Source: Sphingomonas sp. 32-62-10
Lineage (GTDB): Bacteria; Pseudomonadota; Alphaproteobacteria; Sphingomonadales; Sphingomonadaceae
Length of the DNA stretch: 64,000 nt
NCBI GenBank assembly: GCA_002280555.1
Contig: NCEE01000004.1
Coordinates: 76,106-140,105 of the forward strand
Reading direction: 5' to 3'
Shown here: piece by piece, positions 50,022 through 59,499 of the stretch
How positions within the stretch are numbered: the stretch's first letter is position 1
Layout: every line of letters starts with the position of its first letter
Translations under genes and position numbers: made by a program
Notes under the pieces: generated by a model
Seen by the model: the letters and a program-made list of their open reading frames with translations, nothing else
What the model was told of the DNA's origin: nothing
Database searches by the model: none

Positions 50022-51317
50022 ATGCGGTCTATCTATCCGTCAGCTGCCGTACTGCGCCAACGCTATGCCTTGGTGTCGTCATTGCGGACGCAAGGTTTTG
50101 CGATCGCGACGGCCGATGAGGCCAAACCGCAACCCGGTGATATGTTTCTTATCGCCGATGGCGAAATGCCGTCGGCGCCCGCCCGTACAGTCATTATAGG
50201 CGATCAAGACCGATATGTGGTTCCAGCGCGGGACGGCAGCCCTTCACGGATCGGCTACACCGCAGAGAATGCCGCCATCGGTGACGGTTTTGCGCGCGCG
50301 CTGCTGGCGGGCCCTGACACGCCGACCGCTGCTGATCCGGAGAGCCTGGCGCTTTATGCGCTGGCCGAACGCGTCGCCGCCGCCGAGATTACCGTCCTCA
50401 TCAACGGCCCGACCGGCACCGGCAAGGAAGTGCTGGCGCGTGCCATTCATGCCGGTTCGAACCGCAAGGACGGGCCCTTTGTGGCCATCAACTGCGCCGC
50501 CCTGCCCGAATCCATGCTCGAAGCATTGCTGTTCGGCCATCAGAAGGGGTCGTTCACCGGTGCATCGTCCGGCGGTGAAGGTTTCTTCCGTGCCGCGAAC
50601 GGCGGTACTTTGCTGCTCGACGAAATCGCCGAAATGCCGCTGCAGCTGCAAGCCAAGCTGCTCCGGGCGCTGCAGGAACGCGAAGTCGTGCCACTCGGCG
50701 CTTCGGTGCCGGAGCCGATCGATGTGCGGGTGATTGCCTGTGCCAACCGCGACCTGCAGACCGAAGTCGCCGAAGGACGGTTCCGCGCCGATCTTTATTA
50801 CCGGCTTAGTGTGTTTCCACTCTCGACCAAGCCGCTCGCTGAACGTCGCCTGGATATCCCGGCACTCACCGCGACGATGGTGCTGCGCCATGCGGTTGGC
50901 CGCGCGACGATCCCCTGGCCCGATGCGTCGGCGGTCGACGTGCTGATGCGCCATGATTGGCCCGGCAATGTCCGCGAGCTGGAAAATGTCGTTCAGCGTG
51001 CGCTGCTGTTTGCGGCGGGTGACACGATCAGCGCAGCGCACATCCTGTTCGATCGCGCACCGTCCTCATCACCCGCTGCCGCAGCAACGCCTGTGGACGA
51101 TGCTGTGCCCGCAACGCTTGGCAACATCGTCCAGATGTCCGAATTCCAGGCGATCCGCGAAACGCTTGCGGCCTGTGGCGGCAGCCGGATCGAAACCGCA
51201 AGGCGGCTCGGCATTTCGGAGCGCACGCTGCGCTACCGGCTCGCCAAGGCGCGTGAACAGGGCGAGATGATTACGCCCGCCTATTCGAGCAACTTTAGCA
51301 AGGTGGCTTCAGCATGA
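50022..51317 (+). CDS. Sigma-54-dependent flagellar activator (FlbD/FleQ-like)
   Basis: The 431-residue protein has an AAA+ sigma-54 activator domain: Walker A GPTGTGKE at residues 129-136, GSFTGA at 176-181 in place of the usual GAFTGA loop, Walker B LLLDEIAEM near 197-205, and WPGNVRELENVVQRAL further on. A C-terminal Fis-type helix-turn-helix follows (GGSRIETARRLGISERTLRYRLAK in part). The first 105 residues do not show a recognisable phospho-acceptor receiver. It lies directly upstream of fliE and overlaps it by ATGA. It is the natural activator of the two RpoN promoters at 38531 and 41248. Confidence 0.9.
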   Translation: MRSIYPSAAVLRQRYALVSSLRTQGFAIATADEAKPQPGDMFLIADGEMPSAPARTVIIGDQDRYVVPARDGSPSRIGYTAENAAIGDGFARALLAGPDTPTAADPESLALYALAERVAAAEITVLINGPTGTGKEVLARAIHAGSNRKDGPFVAINCAALPESMLEALLFGHQKGSFTGASSGGEGFFRAANGGTLLLDEIAEMPLQLQAKLLRALQEREVVPLGASVPEPIDVRVIACANRDLQTEVAEGRFRADLYYRLSVFPLSTKPLAERRLDIPALTATMVLRHAVGRATIPWPDASAVDVLMRHDWPGNVRELENVVQRALLFAAGDTISAAHILFDRAPSSSPAAAATPVDDAVPATLGNIVQMSEFQAIRETLAACGGSRIETARRLGISERTLRYRLAKAREQGEMITPAYSSNFSKVASA

Positions 51318-51676
51318 GTGGGATCGGTGGAGTGGGTGGCCCGATGGGGGTCGACCGGGTGCTCGCGCTGCGGGCGCAGATTCTGGAAAAGAACCAGGCG
51401 TTGCAACGCGCCGGTGCCAGTGCAGGCACCACGGCTGCGCCTGCGTCGACCGACAAGGGTAGCTTTGCCTCGACGATGCAGGAGGTGCTGAACGGCGTCA
51501 ACGCTGCTCAGGCCAAGGCGGGGGACATCAGCGCCGCCTATGAGCGCGGTGAAAACGTCGACATCGCCAAGGTGATGCTGGCGCGCCAGGAAGCCGCGAT
51601 CGGCTTCGAAGCGACGCTGCAAGTCAGAAATAAACTTCTGTCCGCTTACAAGGACATCATGAGCATGCCGGTCTAA
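51314..51676 (+). CDS. fliE: Flagellar basal-body protein FliE
   Basis: The 120-residue protein ends with the FliE core: GSFASTMQEVLNGVNAAQAKAG, then YERGENVDIAKVMLARQEAAIGFEATLQVRNKLLSAYKDIMSM (parts, about residues 50-118). It links the MS ring to the rod. It overlaps the activator gene by ATGA and precedes fliF by three bases, so the regulator and structural genes share a transcript. Confidence 0.93.
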   Translation: MSGIGGVGGPMGVDRVLALRAQILEKNQALQRAGASAGTTAAPASTDKGSFASTMQEVLNGVNAAQAKAGDISAAYERGENVDIAKVMLARQEAAIGFEATLQVRNKLLSAYKDIMSMPV

Positions 51677-51679
51677 CCC

Positions 51680-53389
51680 ATGAGCAACCAACTCACCCCC
51701 GCCACGCCCGTTATGCCGGAGCGTTTTGCCAATCCGCTGCGCCAGATCGGATCGCTGCTGCAACAGCCAGCGGTGCGCCGCAGCCTGCCAATGGTGCTGC
51801 TCGTCAGCCTGATCGCCGCGGCGGCGATCGCCTGGATGACGCTGGCGAGCCCGCAGCAGAAGACATTGTTCTCTGGGCTGCCCGATGCCGATAAATCAGC
51901 GGTGACGGCGGCGCTGCAGCAGGCGAACATCGCATCGCGCATCGATGAAGGCACCGGTGCGCTGACGGTGAACGAAGACGATTATTCGCGCGCGCGCATC
52001 TTACTCGCCGGGCAGGGTTTGCCCAAGGCGGCGCCGGGCGGCTACCAGATCCTCGACAATCTGCCGATGGGGGTTTCCCGCGCAGTAGAGGGCGAACGGT
52101 TGCGCCAGGCGCGCGAGACCGAACTTGCCCGCTCGATCCAGGAAATCGACGCCGTCGCCGAAGCCCGCGTGCATCTGGCGATGCCCGAAACCAGCGTGTT
52201 CGTGCGCGACAATGCCGCGCCTTCGGCATCGGTGATCCTGAAGCTTCAGCCCGGCCGAAGCCTTGGTGAAGCGCAGGTCAGCTCGATCATCAACCTTGTC
52301 GCCTCGTCAGTGCCGGGGATGAAAACCGATGCTGTTACCGTTGTCGACCAGATGGGCGCGCTGCTCACGCATGTGCAGGGGCAGGATTCGACGACACTTG
52401 CTGGTGACGCGCGGATCGATTTCCAGCGCCGGATCGAAGACAAATATCGCGCCCAGCTGACCCAGCTGCTGACGCCGCTCGTCGGCCCGGGTAATTTTTC
52501 TGCCGAGATTCAGGCCGATGTCGATCTCGACGAAACCCAGGCGACGCGCGAAAGCTTTGACAAGCAGGGTGCGCTTCGGGCCGAACAGGGCAATTGGACA
52601 GGTGCCGGGGCTGCGGGCACGCCGCAAGCACCGGGCGGGATCCCCGGTGCGCTGTCGAACACCGCGACGCCACCACCGACGGTAACCGCGCAAAGCCAGA
52701 CGCCAGCACCGGGTGCTACGCCGACGCCAACACCGGCAACCGCCGCTGCCGGTGCAACGCCCGTCAAAGCGGCCGAAAACTATTCGCGAGCCTATGATCT
52801 CGGCAAGGAAATCTCGGTTACGCGCGCCATGCCCGGCACGGTCAAGCGCCTGTCCGTCGCCGTGTTGCTGCGCGATCCTGAAACCGGCAAGCCGAGGAGC
52901 CCGGTGGAAATCCAGCAGATCACGGATCTGGTGCGCGCGGCGGTCGGCTATGACGCTGCTCGCAACGATCAGGTCACCGTCATCGCGCGCAAATTCGCGA
53001 AATCAACGGTGCTCGATGAAGAGGCACCTTGGTACGAAGCCGGCTGGCTGCCGATCGTCGCGCGAAACGTGACCGCGATTCTGATCGCGATCATGGTGCT
53101 GATGCTCGGCGTGCGGCCTTTGTCAAAGGCGCTGCTCAAGAAGCGTGATGATACACCCGCTTCGGGGCCTCGCATCGGCGCGGGCACGGCGTTCTCAACC
53201 GCCGCCCGGTCGCCAAGCGGTACGGCACCGCAAATGCAGGACGGGGTTCCGATTCCGGTCAGTATTGAGATGATCGACAATGCCCGGAATTTCGATGACC
53301 GGATCGGCATGGTGCGGGGCTTCACGCGGGACAATCCCAGCCGCGCGGCGCTCGCCGTGCGTGACATGATCAAGGCGGATGCAAGCTGA
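51680..53389 (+). CDS. fliF: MS-ring protein FliF
   Basis: The 569-residue protein has an N-terminal membrane helix (LPMVLLVSLIAAAAIAWM, about residues 34-51), ring-building motifs including TLFSGLPDADKSAV, AGQGLPKAAPGGYQILD and EIDAVAEARVHLAMPE, a Pro/Ala/Thr-rich region near 300-365, and a second membrane helix near 455-475 before the cytoplasmic FliG-binding tail. It forms the MS ring. The stop overlaps the fliG ATG by one base (TGATG). Confidence 0.95.
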   Translation: MSNQLTPATPVMPERFANPLRQIGSLLQQPAVRRSLPMVLLVSLIAAAAIAWMTLASPQQKTLFSGLPDADKSAVTAALQQANIASRIDEGTGALTVNEDDYSRARILLAGQGLPKAAPGGYQILDNLPMGVSRAVEGERLRQARETELARSIQEIDAVAEARVHLAMPETSVFVRDNAAPSASVILKLQPGRSLGEAQVSSIINLVASSVPGMKTDAVTVVDQMGALLTHVQGQDSTTLAGDARIDFQRRIEDKYRAQLTQLLTPLVGPGNFSAEIQADVDLDETQATRESFDKQGALRAEQGNWTGAGAAGTPQAPGGIPGALSNTATPPPTVTAQSQTPAPGATPTPTPATAAAGATPVKAAENYSRAYDLGKEISVTRAMPGTVKRLSVAVLLRDPETGKPRSPVEIQQITDLVRAAVGYDAARNDQVTVIARKFAKSTVLDEEAPWYEAGWLPIVARNVTAILIAIMVLMLGVRPLSKALLKKRDDTPASGPRIGAGTAFSTAARSPSGTAPQMQDGVPIPVSIEMIDNARNFDDRIGMVRGFTRDNPSRAALAVRDMIKADAS

Positions 53390-54396
53390 TGGAACCGTCG
53401 AGCAAAAGCTATACCGGCGTCGAACGCGCGGCCGTGCTCATGATGCTGGTGGGCGATGACGAAGCCGCCGCCATTCTGCAAAAGCTGGAGCCTGAAGAAG
53501 TCCGCCAGCTCGGCAAGGCCATGTTCGCGGTTGCCGATGTCAGCGAGATCGAGGTGGAGACCGTGCTCGACGATTTTGTCGGCAAGGCGCGCGCACGCAC
53601 CGGCGTTGGCTTCGATCCGCGCCCGCGTATTGAGTCCATGATGAACCGCGCGCTCGGCCAGGAAAAGGCGGATAGCGTGCTGGCGCGCATCACGCCGCCG
53701 GCCGATGCCTGCCAGATCGATCTGCTCGACTGGCTCGATGCGAGCGAGATCGCCGGGCTGATCGAAAAGGAACATCCACAAATCGCCGCCGTGCTGATCG
53801 CCAATCTTGATCCCGGCATCGGTGCGCAAGTGCTCGAACTGCTGCCCGACTCGGTCCAGCCCGATGTGCTCCACCGGATCGCCCGGCTGGGGCCGATCAC
53901 GCCTGAAGCCGTCGAGACGTTGAAGACGATGTTGTCGAGCCGGATCGGTGCAAGCCAGCAATCGACCGGCGTGCTGCTGGGTGGCACCCGCGAGGCTGCG
54001 AAGATCATGTCGAGCGCCCGCAAGACCACCGAAGCGCGCGTCATGCCCAAATTGTTCAAGATCGACCGCGAAACCGCCAAGGCGATCGAAGAGGCAATGT
54101 TCGTCTTCGACAATCTGCTCGAGCTCGACGACAAGAATCTCGGTACGCTTATCCGCAACATCGATGGCGATATTCTGGTGCGGGCGCTCAAGGGCGTCGA
54201 CGAATCGATGCGCGGCCGCTTCCTCGGGTGCATGTCGAGCCGCGCCGCGGACGGCATTCGCGACGAGCTCGAATCGCGCGGGCCGATGCGCCTGTCCGAA
54301 GTGCTCGAAGCGCAGAAATCGATTATCCAGATCGCGCGCAGTTTGGCCAAGGAAGGCACGATCATGATGGGCGGGGGCGACGACGATTATGTCTAG
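53389..54396 (+). CDS. fliG: Motor switch protein FliG
   Basis: The 335-residue protein has the FliG N-domain (YTGVERAAVLMMLVGDDEAA), the middle-domain EKEHPQIAAVLIANLDP motif (EHPQ at about residues 127-130), and the charged C-terminal torque domain (FDNLLELDDKNLGTLIRNID, RALKGVDES, MSSRAADGIRDELESRGP). It couples stator to rotor. It overlaps fliH by eight bases. Confidence 0.95.
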   Translation: MEPSSKSYTGVERAAVLMMLVGDDEAAAILQKLEPEEVRQLGKAMFAVADVSEIEVETVLDDFVGKARARTGVGFDPRPRIESMMNRALGQEKADSVLARITPPADACQIDLLDWLDASEIAGLIEKEHPQIAAVLIANLDPGIGAQVLELLPDSVQPDVLHRIARLGPITPEAVETLKTMLSSRIGASQQSTGVLLGGTREAAKIMSSARKTTEARVMPKLFKIDRETAKAIEEAMFVFDNLLELDDKNLGTLIRNIDGDILVRALKGVDESMRGRFLGCMSSRAADGIRDELESRGPMRLSEVLEAQKSIIQIARSLAKEGTIMMGGGDDDYV

Positions 54397-55123
54397 TTTC
54401 GCCGCCGGTTTCTCGGCGCGTCACGATGCGGCGGCAAAAGCGTTGCACCAGGCTTTCGGTGGCGCCAGCGATGGTTTTGCGCCTGCCGATCTTAAGGCGC
54501 GGGCAGCGGGCAAGGGGCGCCCAAAATCCTTTTCGCCCCAGGAATCCGCGCCGAAAAGTTTCAGCCCTGCCGATCCTGATCGCGATGCAACGCAGGGCTG
54601 GGATCCGCTCAATCCCCATGTCGAGCCGACCGGCTTTGTCGACCCGATCGAAACTGCGCGCCATGCAGGCTTTGCCGAAGGCGTGGCGCATGGCCGATCG
54701 CTCGAACGCGAAGCGCATGAGCGCGATCTGGCCCTGCTCCAGTCGCTGTCGCATGCCCTCAAGACGAGCGACCGGATCGACCGCGAACAGCTTGCTCGGC
54801 AATTGCGCGAAGCGGTGATGTCGCTGGTCACCAAGCTGGTGGGAGAGGTCGGCATTTCAGGCGATCTGCTCGCCGGGCGGATCGCAGCGGCAGCTGACAT
54901 GCTCGCTGACAGCGCCGAATCGGCGATGCTGCGGGTGCATCCCGATGATGTCGATCTGCTGAAGGAAAAACTACCGGCCACGATCATCGCGGTCGGCGAT
55001 GCCGAGATCGACCGGGGCAGCTTCGTGCTCGAATCAGCATCGACGATTGTGGAGGACGGGCCCGAACTCTGGCTCGAACAACTGACCCAGGCGATTGACC
55101 GGGTGGCCGTACCGTCATGCTGA
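54389..55123 (+). CDS. fliH: Flagellar export regulator FliH
   Basis: The 244-residue protein has a disordered N-terminal third, the segment GFAEGVAHGRSLERE (Gly-x3-Gly repeats near residues 94-104), a coiled helix, and a C-terminal domain with HPDDVDLLKEKL and IDRGSFVLESASTIVEDGPE (about 190-230). It regulates the FliI ATPase. It overlaps both neighbours (8 bp with fliG, 7 bp with fliI). Confidence 0.88.
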   Translation: MSSFAAGFSARHDAAAKALHQAFGGASDGFAPADLKARAAGKGRPKSFSPQESAPKSFSPADPDRDATQGWDPLNPHVEPTGFVDPIETARHAGFAEGVAHGRSLEREAHERDLALLQSLSHALKTSDRIDREQLARQLREAVMSLVTKLVGEVGISGDLLAGRIAAAADMLADSAESAMLRVHPDDVDLLKEKLPATIIAVGDAEIDRGSFVLESASTIVEDGPELWLEQLTQAIDRVAVPSC

Positions 55124-56445
55124 ACCGCTTTACGGCCGATTATCTTGAGGGCGTCGCCGCCGCTGATTTCGCCCCACGCCCGCGCGTGTCGGGCAGGCTC
55201 GCCTCGTTTGACGGCTTGCTGATGGAGGCAACCGGGCTGTCGCTGCCGGTAGGCACGATCTGTTCGATCGGCACCGGCAAGGCGCGCGTCGAGGCTGAGG
55301 TGATCGGTTTTCGCAGCGGTCGCACGCTGCTGATGAACTTGGGCGGTCCTGCGCCGCTGTTGCCGCAAGCCCCGGTGCGCCCCTTGGGGGCACCCGGCGA
55401 AGCCGAAGTTGGCGCGGCACTGCTTGGTCGCGTTGTCGACGGCGCAGGCAAGCCCATCGACGGGCTCGGCCCCATTCGCGGCGCTGGCCATTGGCCGATC
55501 GCCGGCAAGCACCAAAACCCGCTCGATCGCGGGCGTGTGCTGAAGCCGATGGATGTTGGCGTGCGTGCGATCAACGGCTTGTTGACGATCGGGCAGGGTC
55601 AGCGGATCGGCATCATGGCCGGATCCGGCGTCGGTAAATCGGTGCTGCTCGGGATGATCGTGCGCGCGGCCGAAGCCGATGTGATCGTGATCGGTCTGAT
55701 CGGTGAGCGGAGCCGGGAAGTCGCCGATTTCCTCGAAACCAAGGTGGCAGGCGACGCGCGGCAGCGCGCCGTCGTGGTCGCCGTGCCCGCCAATCACTCA
55801 CCCGTACTGCGGATTCGTGGCGCTCTGCGCGCAACGGCGATTGCCGAGGCTTTCCGTGCCGAGGGCAAGAATGTGCTGCTGATCATGGACTCGCTCACCC
55901 GCGTCGCGCATGCCGGGCGCGAGATTGGCCTGGCGCTGGGTGAACCCGCCAGCGCGCGGGGTTACCCACCGTCGGCGATCGCGATGCTGCCAAACCTGAT
56001 CGAGCGCGCGGGCACCGATGTGTCGTCGGGCGGGTCGATCACTGCGATCTATACCGTGCTCGCAGACGGCGATGATGGCAATGATCCGGTCGTCGACAGC
56101 GCCCGCTCGATCCTTGACGGGCATATCGTGTTGTCGCGCCAGCTGGCCGAGCGCGGCATTTATCCTGCCATCGATATCGGTCCCTCGGTCAGCCGGGTGA
56201 TGACGGACATCACCAGCAAGCCGCACCAGCGCGCCGCACGCATCCTGCGCGGCCATTTGGCCACCTATGAGGAAAATCGCGATCTGGTGCTGATGGGGGC
56301 CTATCGTTCTGGGGCTGACCCAGCAATCGACCAAGCGATCGCCTGCCACGGCGCGATCACCGAATATATTCGTCAGGGATCGGACGATGTCGTCTCGCTC
56401 GATGATGCCATTGCCGAGCTGACGGGCGTGTTCGGCGATGGCTAA
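55117..56445 (+). CDS. fliI: Flagellar export ATPase FliI
   Basis: The 442-residue ATPase has Walker A AGSGVGKS with Lys174, the Walker B region LLIMDSLTRVAHAGREIGLALGEP (seen as LLIMDSLTR and AGREIGLALGEP), GYPPSAIAMLPNLIERAG and SGGSITAIYTVLADGDD (each part). It powers flagellar protein export. It overlaps fliH and fliJ by seven and eight bases. Confidence 0.95.
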   Translation: MLNRFTADYLEGVAAADFAPRPRVSGRLASFDGLLMEATGLSLPVGTICSIGTGKARVEAEVIGFRSGRTLLMNLGGPAPLLPQAPVRPLGAPGEAEVGAALLGRVVDGAGKPIDGLGPIRGAGHWPIAGKHQNPLDRGRVLKPMDVGVRAINGLLTIGQGQRIGIMAGSGVGKSVLLGMIVRAAEADVIVIGLIGERSREVADFLETKVAGDARQRAVVVAVPANHSPVLRIRGALRATAIAEAFRAEGKNVLLIMDSLTRVAHAGREIGLALGEPASARGYPPSAIAMLPNLIERAGTDVSSGGSITAIYTVLADGDDGNDPVVDSARSILDGHIVLSRQLAERGIYPAIDIGPSVSRVMTDITSKPHQRAARILRGHLATYEENRDLVLMGAYRSGADPAIDQAIACHGAITEYIRQGSDDVVSLDDAIAELTGVFGDG

Positions 56446-56860
56446 GCGCGGGATCTCGCTCGACCGGATTCTGCGCGTGCGCACGCTTCAGCTCGGGCTG
56501 GTCCAGGCAGCCGAAATGCAAGCGCACGAAAAAGTGGCGAGCGAGGATGCGCTCCGACATCGGATCGCCCAGCTTGTGGCCAACGTCGCGCCCGAAGAAG
56601 CGGCGGAGCATGCCTTTTCGTTCATCGCGGCTGCGCATTTTCGCGATCGCCTGCATCAATCAGCGGCGGCGGCCGAACAGCGCGTGAAGATGGCGACCGA
56701 TCGGCTGCATCAGGCCAGCGAGGCAACCCGCGAAGCGCGACGCGATCAATCGGCGATCGAAAAGCTGATCGCACGTGAAGACCAAGCCGCGGTCATCAAG
56801 GCGATGCGCGCGCTGGAAGAAGCGCCGCCAACCCGCCGAAACCGGCACGATCCTTGCTGA
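56438..56860 (+). CDS. fliJ: Flagellar export protein FliJ-like
   Basis: The 140-residue, almost wholly helical coiled-coil protein lies directly after fliI and overlaps it by eight bases. Charged heptads run from about residue 10 to 125. FliJ proteins are poorly conserved in sequence. The call rests on position, size and coiled-coil character. It should stimulate FliI and carry chaperones to FlhA. Confidence 0.75.
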   Translation: MAKRGISLDRILRVRTLQLGLVQAAEMQAHEKVASEDALRHRIAQLVANVAPEEAAEHAFSFIAAAHFRDRLHQSAAAAEQRVKMATDRLHQASEATREARRDQSAIEKLIAREDQAAVIKAMRALEEAPPTRRNRHDPC

Positions 56861-58864
56861 ATGTCTGTTGGGCAATCGTGCCCTCGGGATTCGTGCATGA
56901 TTCAGCTTTCGCTCTCTCTAGCCAATGCGTCCGCGATCGCCCCGATCCTCACGGTATCTGCCGTCGGGACGGGTGATTTCGCGCGTGCACTTGTGCTGGC
57001 CGGGGCGGCCGCGGAAGAAGAACCCGACCCGACGGCGCCGACCCTCCCCGCCATTTCCTTGCCGCTGATCCGGCAAGCGCTTGCCGCCCCCGGCAATCCA
57101 CCGGTCTCCGGTCGCACCGTCCCTGATACCGCCTTGCTTGATGAGGCGTTGCACGATGATGCTGTCGTGCTGCAGCCGCCGCTATCGGATCGGTTGGAAC
57201 CCAGCCCCTTGCGCAGGACGGACGATGTCCCACTGGCTTTGCCAGCGGTGGTGCCCGATCGCGGCGTTGCGCCTCGGCAAGCGATCATTTCGTTGGCGCT
57301 GGCCGATCCGGCAGGATCTGAATCGGTCGATACCGATCCTTCGGCGCAATTGTCGACACAAAGGTCCGATCGTCATTCGCGGATCGTGTCAGTTGAACGG
57401 ATCGCATCGGCGCGTCCTGCCGATGCGAACGCGGCGCTTGCGCTGGACCTGCCAGCGGCACGCGTCAGGATTGCCGAAGCCGGTTCTGATCGGGAAGCGC
57501 CAGCCGGTGACGCGCCTGTTGCCGAGCAACAGCCTGTGGTTCCCAATGTGCTCATCGGGCCACCCTCTGTGTTGGTGGTGACAGAAATGCAGGTGGCACC
57601 GGCTCCCCCGGAACGATCTGCGCTTGAGCCATTAATCGCTTCGCCAATCGCCTCGGCAGTCATCCCAGAGCGCGTTGAACGACCCGTTGAGGGCCGCACT
57701 GAGTTAGGCGATCCAGTTCTGCGATCGGCAACACCAGCGCCGAAGGCCGCTATCGCGGCGATACCGAGTGTCGCCGCAGAACGGGCGACAGCATTGCCGC
57801 CATCGCCAATCGATCCAGAAGTTGGCGTTCCGCTGGAAAATGGTCCCCCAGTTGAATCGCGCGACTCTTCGGGCCCGATCAGTGCGGTAGCAGTGACGGA
57901 AATCAGGATTCCGCGTCCGATCTCGCAGGTAATCGCGGCAATTGCCGGTCAATCGACCGTCGCTCAGGCTATTCCCGCGCCGCCACCCGCACCCTCAGGC
58001 CCGCTCTCGCCGGTGCCTCTGGCATCGTTGACAGCGCCCGTGCATGTTCCTCTGCTAGGCGGTCGGCTGGAGCAGGTCTCGTCGGCCGAACCGATTGCTT
58101 TCAATCGCGTCGATTCAGTGATCGCTAAATCGGCGGCACCGACGCCGAAGTCGCCCGCGTCAATCGTTGCGGTCGCCGCGCCCTTGCCAGAAGCGCCGGT
58201 GATCGGGGTTGCCGTTCCAGCGCTTCGCGCTTTTGCCGCAGCGATTGCTGCAACGGCTGAACGACCGGTGCGCATCGGGCGTGATGAGGCCGTCGTCACT
58301 GCGCCGATAACGGGTGCAATCGCCTCTGAACCGGCGGCGTTACGCGCAGACTCGACCGCTCCGCTGCCTGTCCCTGTTGACATGCGTCGCCAGGATTGGA
58401 CGCGCGCGCTGATCGACCGGATCGATGCCGTGCACGACGTCGCCAATGCACGAGACACCCGGATCACGCTTGTGCCCGATGCACTCGGCAAGATTGAGGT
58501 GGCGCTGCGCCAGGTGGGCGAGACGATCCATGTCCAGTTCGCCGCTGACGTCGCCACGACGCGCATCATGCTCGCCGAAGCACAGCCGCGCCTTGCCGAA
58601 CTGGCGGACGCGCGAGGGCTTCGGCTGGGCGATACGATCATCGCCGCGGCCCCGGATCAGACCGCCGCAGCGGCAAGCTCTAGCACCGCCAGCAATGCTC
58701 CTACCGCCGCAAGCACCAGCACGAGCAATGGTTCGGGGACCAGCTTTGGCCAGTCCGCCGATCATCGGCGCGGAGCACCGCAGCCATCGGCCAATCCGGC
58801 CAATGGCAAAAGCTCGACCAATTCTGCCCAAGCCCGGGCGGATTCCGAAGACCGTATCGCTTGA
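56861..58864 (+). CDS. fliK: Hook-length control protein FliK
   Basis: The 667-residue protein has a long Pro/Ala/Val-rich region that is probably disordered (about residues 30-500) and serves as the length ruler. A C-terminal Flg_hook domain follows (QDWTRALIDRIDAV to AEQPRLAELADARGLRLGD-like sequence, about 507-595, with DTRITLVPDALGKIEVALRQ), then a Ser/Thr/Asn-rich tail. ATG 56861 begins right after the fliJ stop. A second ATG at 56897 (MIQLSLSLA) is equally possible. It is larger than enteric FliK. Confidence 0.85.
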   Translation: MSVGQSCPRDSCMIQLSLSLANASAIAPILTVSAVGTGDFARALVLAGAAAEEEPDPTAPTLPAISLPLIRQALAAPGNPPVSGRTVPDTALLDEALHDDAVVLQPPLSDRLEPSPLRRTDDVPLALPAVVPDRGVAPRQAIISLALADPAGSESVDTDPSAQLSTQRSDRHSRIVSVERIASARPADANAALALDLPAARVRIAEAGSDREAPAGDAPVAEQQPVVPNVLIGPPSVLVVTEMQVAPAPPERSALEPLIASPIASAVIPERVERPVEGRTELGDPVLRSATPAPKAAIAAIPSVAAERATALPPSPIDPEVGVPLENGPPVESRDSSGPISAVAVTEIRIPRPISQVIAAIAGQSTVAQAIPAPPPAPSGPLSPVPLASLTAPVHVPLLGGRLEQVSSAEPIAFNRVDSVIAKSAAPTPKSPASIVAVAAPLPEAPVIGVAVPALRAFAAAIAATAERPVRIGRDEAVVTAPITGAIASEPAALRADSTAPLPVPVDMRRQDWTRALIDRIDAVHDVANARDTRITLVPDALGKIEVALRQVGETIHVQFAADVATTRIMLAEAQPRLAELADARGLRLGDTIIAAAPDQTAAAASSSTASNAPTAASTSTSNGSGTSFGQSADHRRGAPQPSANPANGKSSTNSAQARADSEDRIA

Positions 58865-58881
58865 GATGAAGGGGAAACATC

Positions 58882-59496
58882 ATGGCTAAGCATGACGATA
58901 AAGACGCAGAAAAAGCGCCCAAGAAAAAGGGCGGGGCAATGAAATGGGTGATCATCATCGTCGTCACGCTGATCGTGATCGGCGGGGGCGTCGGTGGCGG
59001 CCTTTATGCGATGCAGGCCGGCCTGATCGGCGGCGGCGGGCATGGCGAAGCGGCGGAAATCGAAAAACCGCATCTGGTACCCAAAAGCGAGGAAAAGCGT
59101 GGAGGCGACGATGAAGGCGGCCATGGCGGCGGTGGTGGTGGCGGGAGCCACAAGCCGATGGGTAAGGGCGGCGATAAATACGCGTCCAATTACTACGCGA
59201 TGGAAAAGGAATTCACGTCGAACCTGCGAGAAAGCGTGCATTTCATCCAGGTCGGCATCGCCATCTCGACGCCCTATGACGAACGCGTCATCGAAAATCT
59301 GAAGACGCATGAGATCGCCGTACGCTCGGCCGTGCTGCTCACGCTGGGCGAGGCAACCGAGGAACAGGTGTTCGCGGTGGAGGGCAAGCGCCAGATGCAG
59401 GCGCAGCTGGTGAAGGCAGTTAACGCTGTTTTGAAGCAAAAAGAAGGATTCGGCGGCGTTGGTAACGTCTACTTTACCAATTTTGTTGTTCAGTGA
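58882..59496 (+). CDS. fliL: Flagellar basal-body protein FliL
   Basis: The 204-residue protein has a short basic cytoplasmic start, one membrane helix (WVIIIVVTLIVIGGGVGGG, about residues 21-39), a Gly/His/Glu-rich linker near 50-95, and a periplasmic domain with VHFIQVGIAISTPYDERVIENL-like sequence and a stomatin/SPFH-type C-terminus ending VYFTNFVVQ. It supports the stator around the rotor. Ribosome site AAGGGGAAA lies before the ATG. Confidence 0.9.
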   Translation: MAKHDDKDAEKAPKKKGGAMKWVIIIVVTLIVIGGGVGGGLYAMQAGLIGGGGHGEAAEIEKPHLVPKSEEKRGGDDEGGHGGGGGGGSHKPMGKGGDKYASNYYAMEKEFTSNLRESVHFIQVGIAISTPYDERVIENLKTHEIAVRSAVLLTLGEATEEQVFAVEGKRQMQAQLVKAVNAVLKQKEGFGGVGNVYFTNFVVQ

Positions 59497-59499
59497 GGC

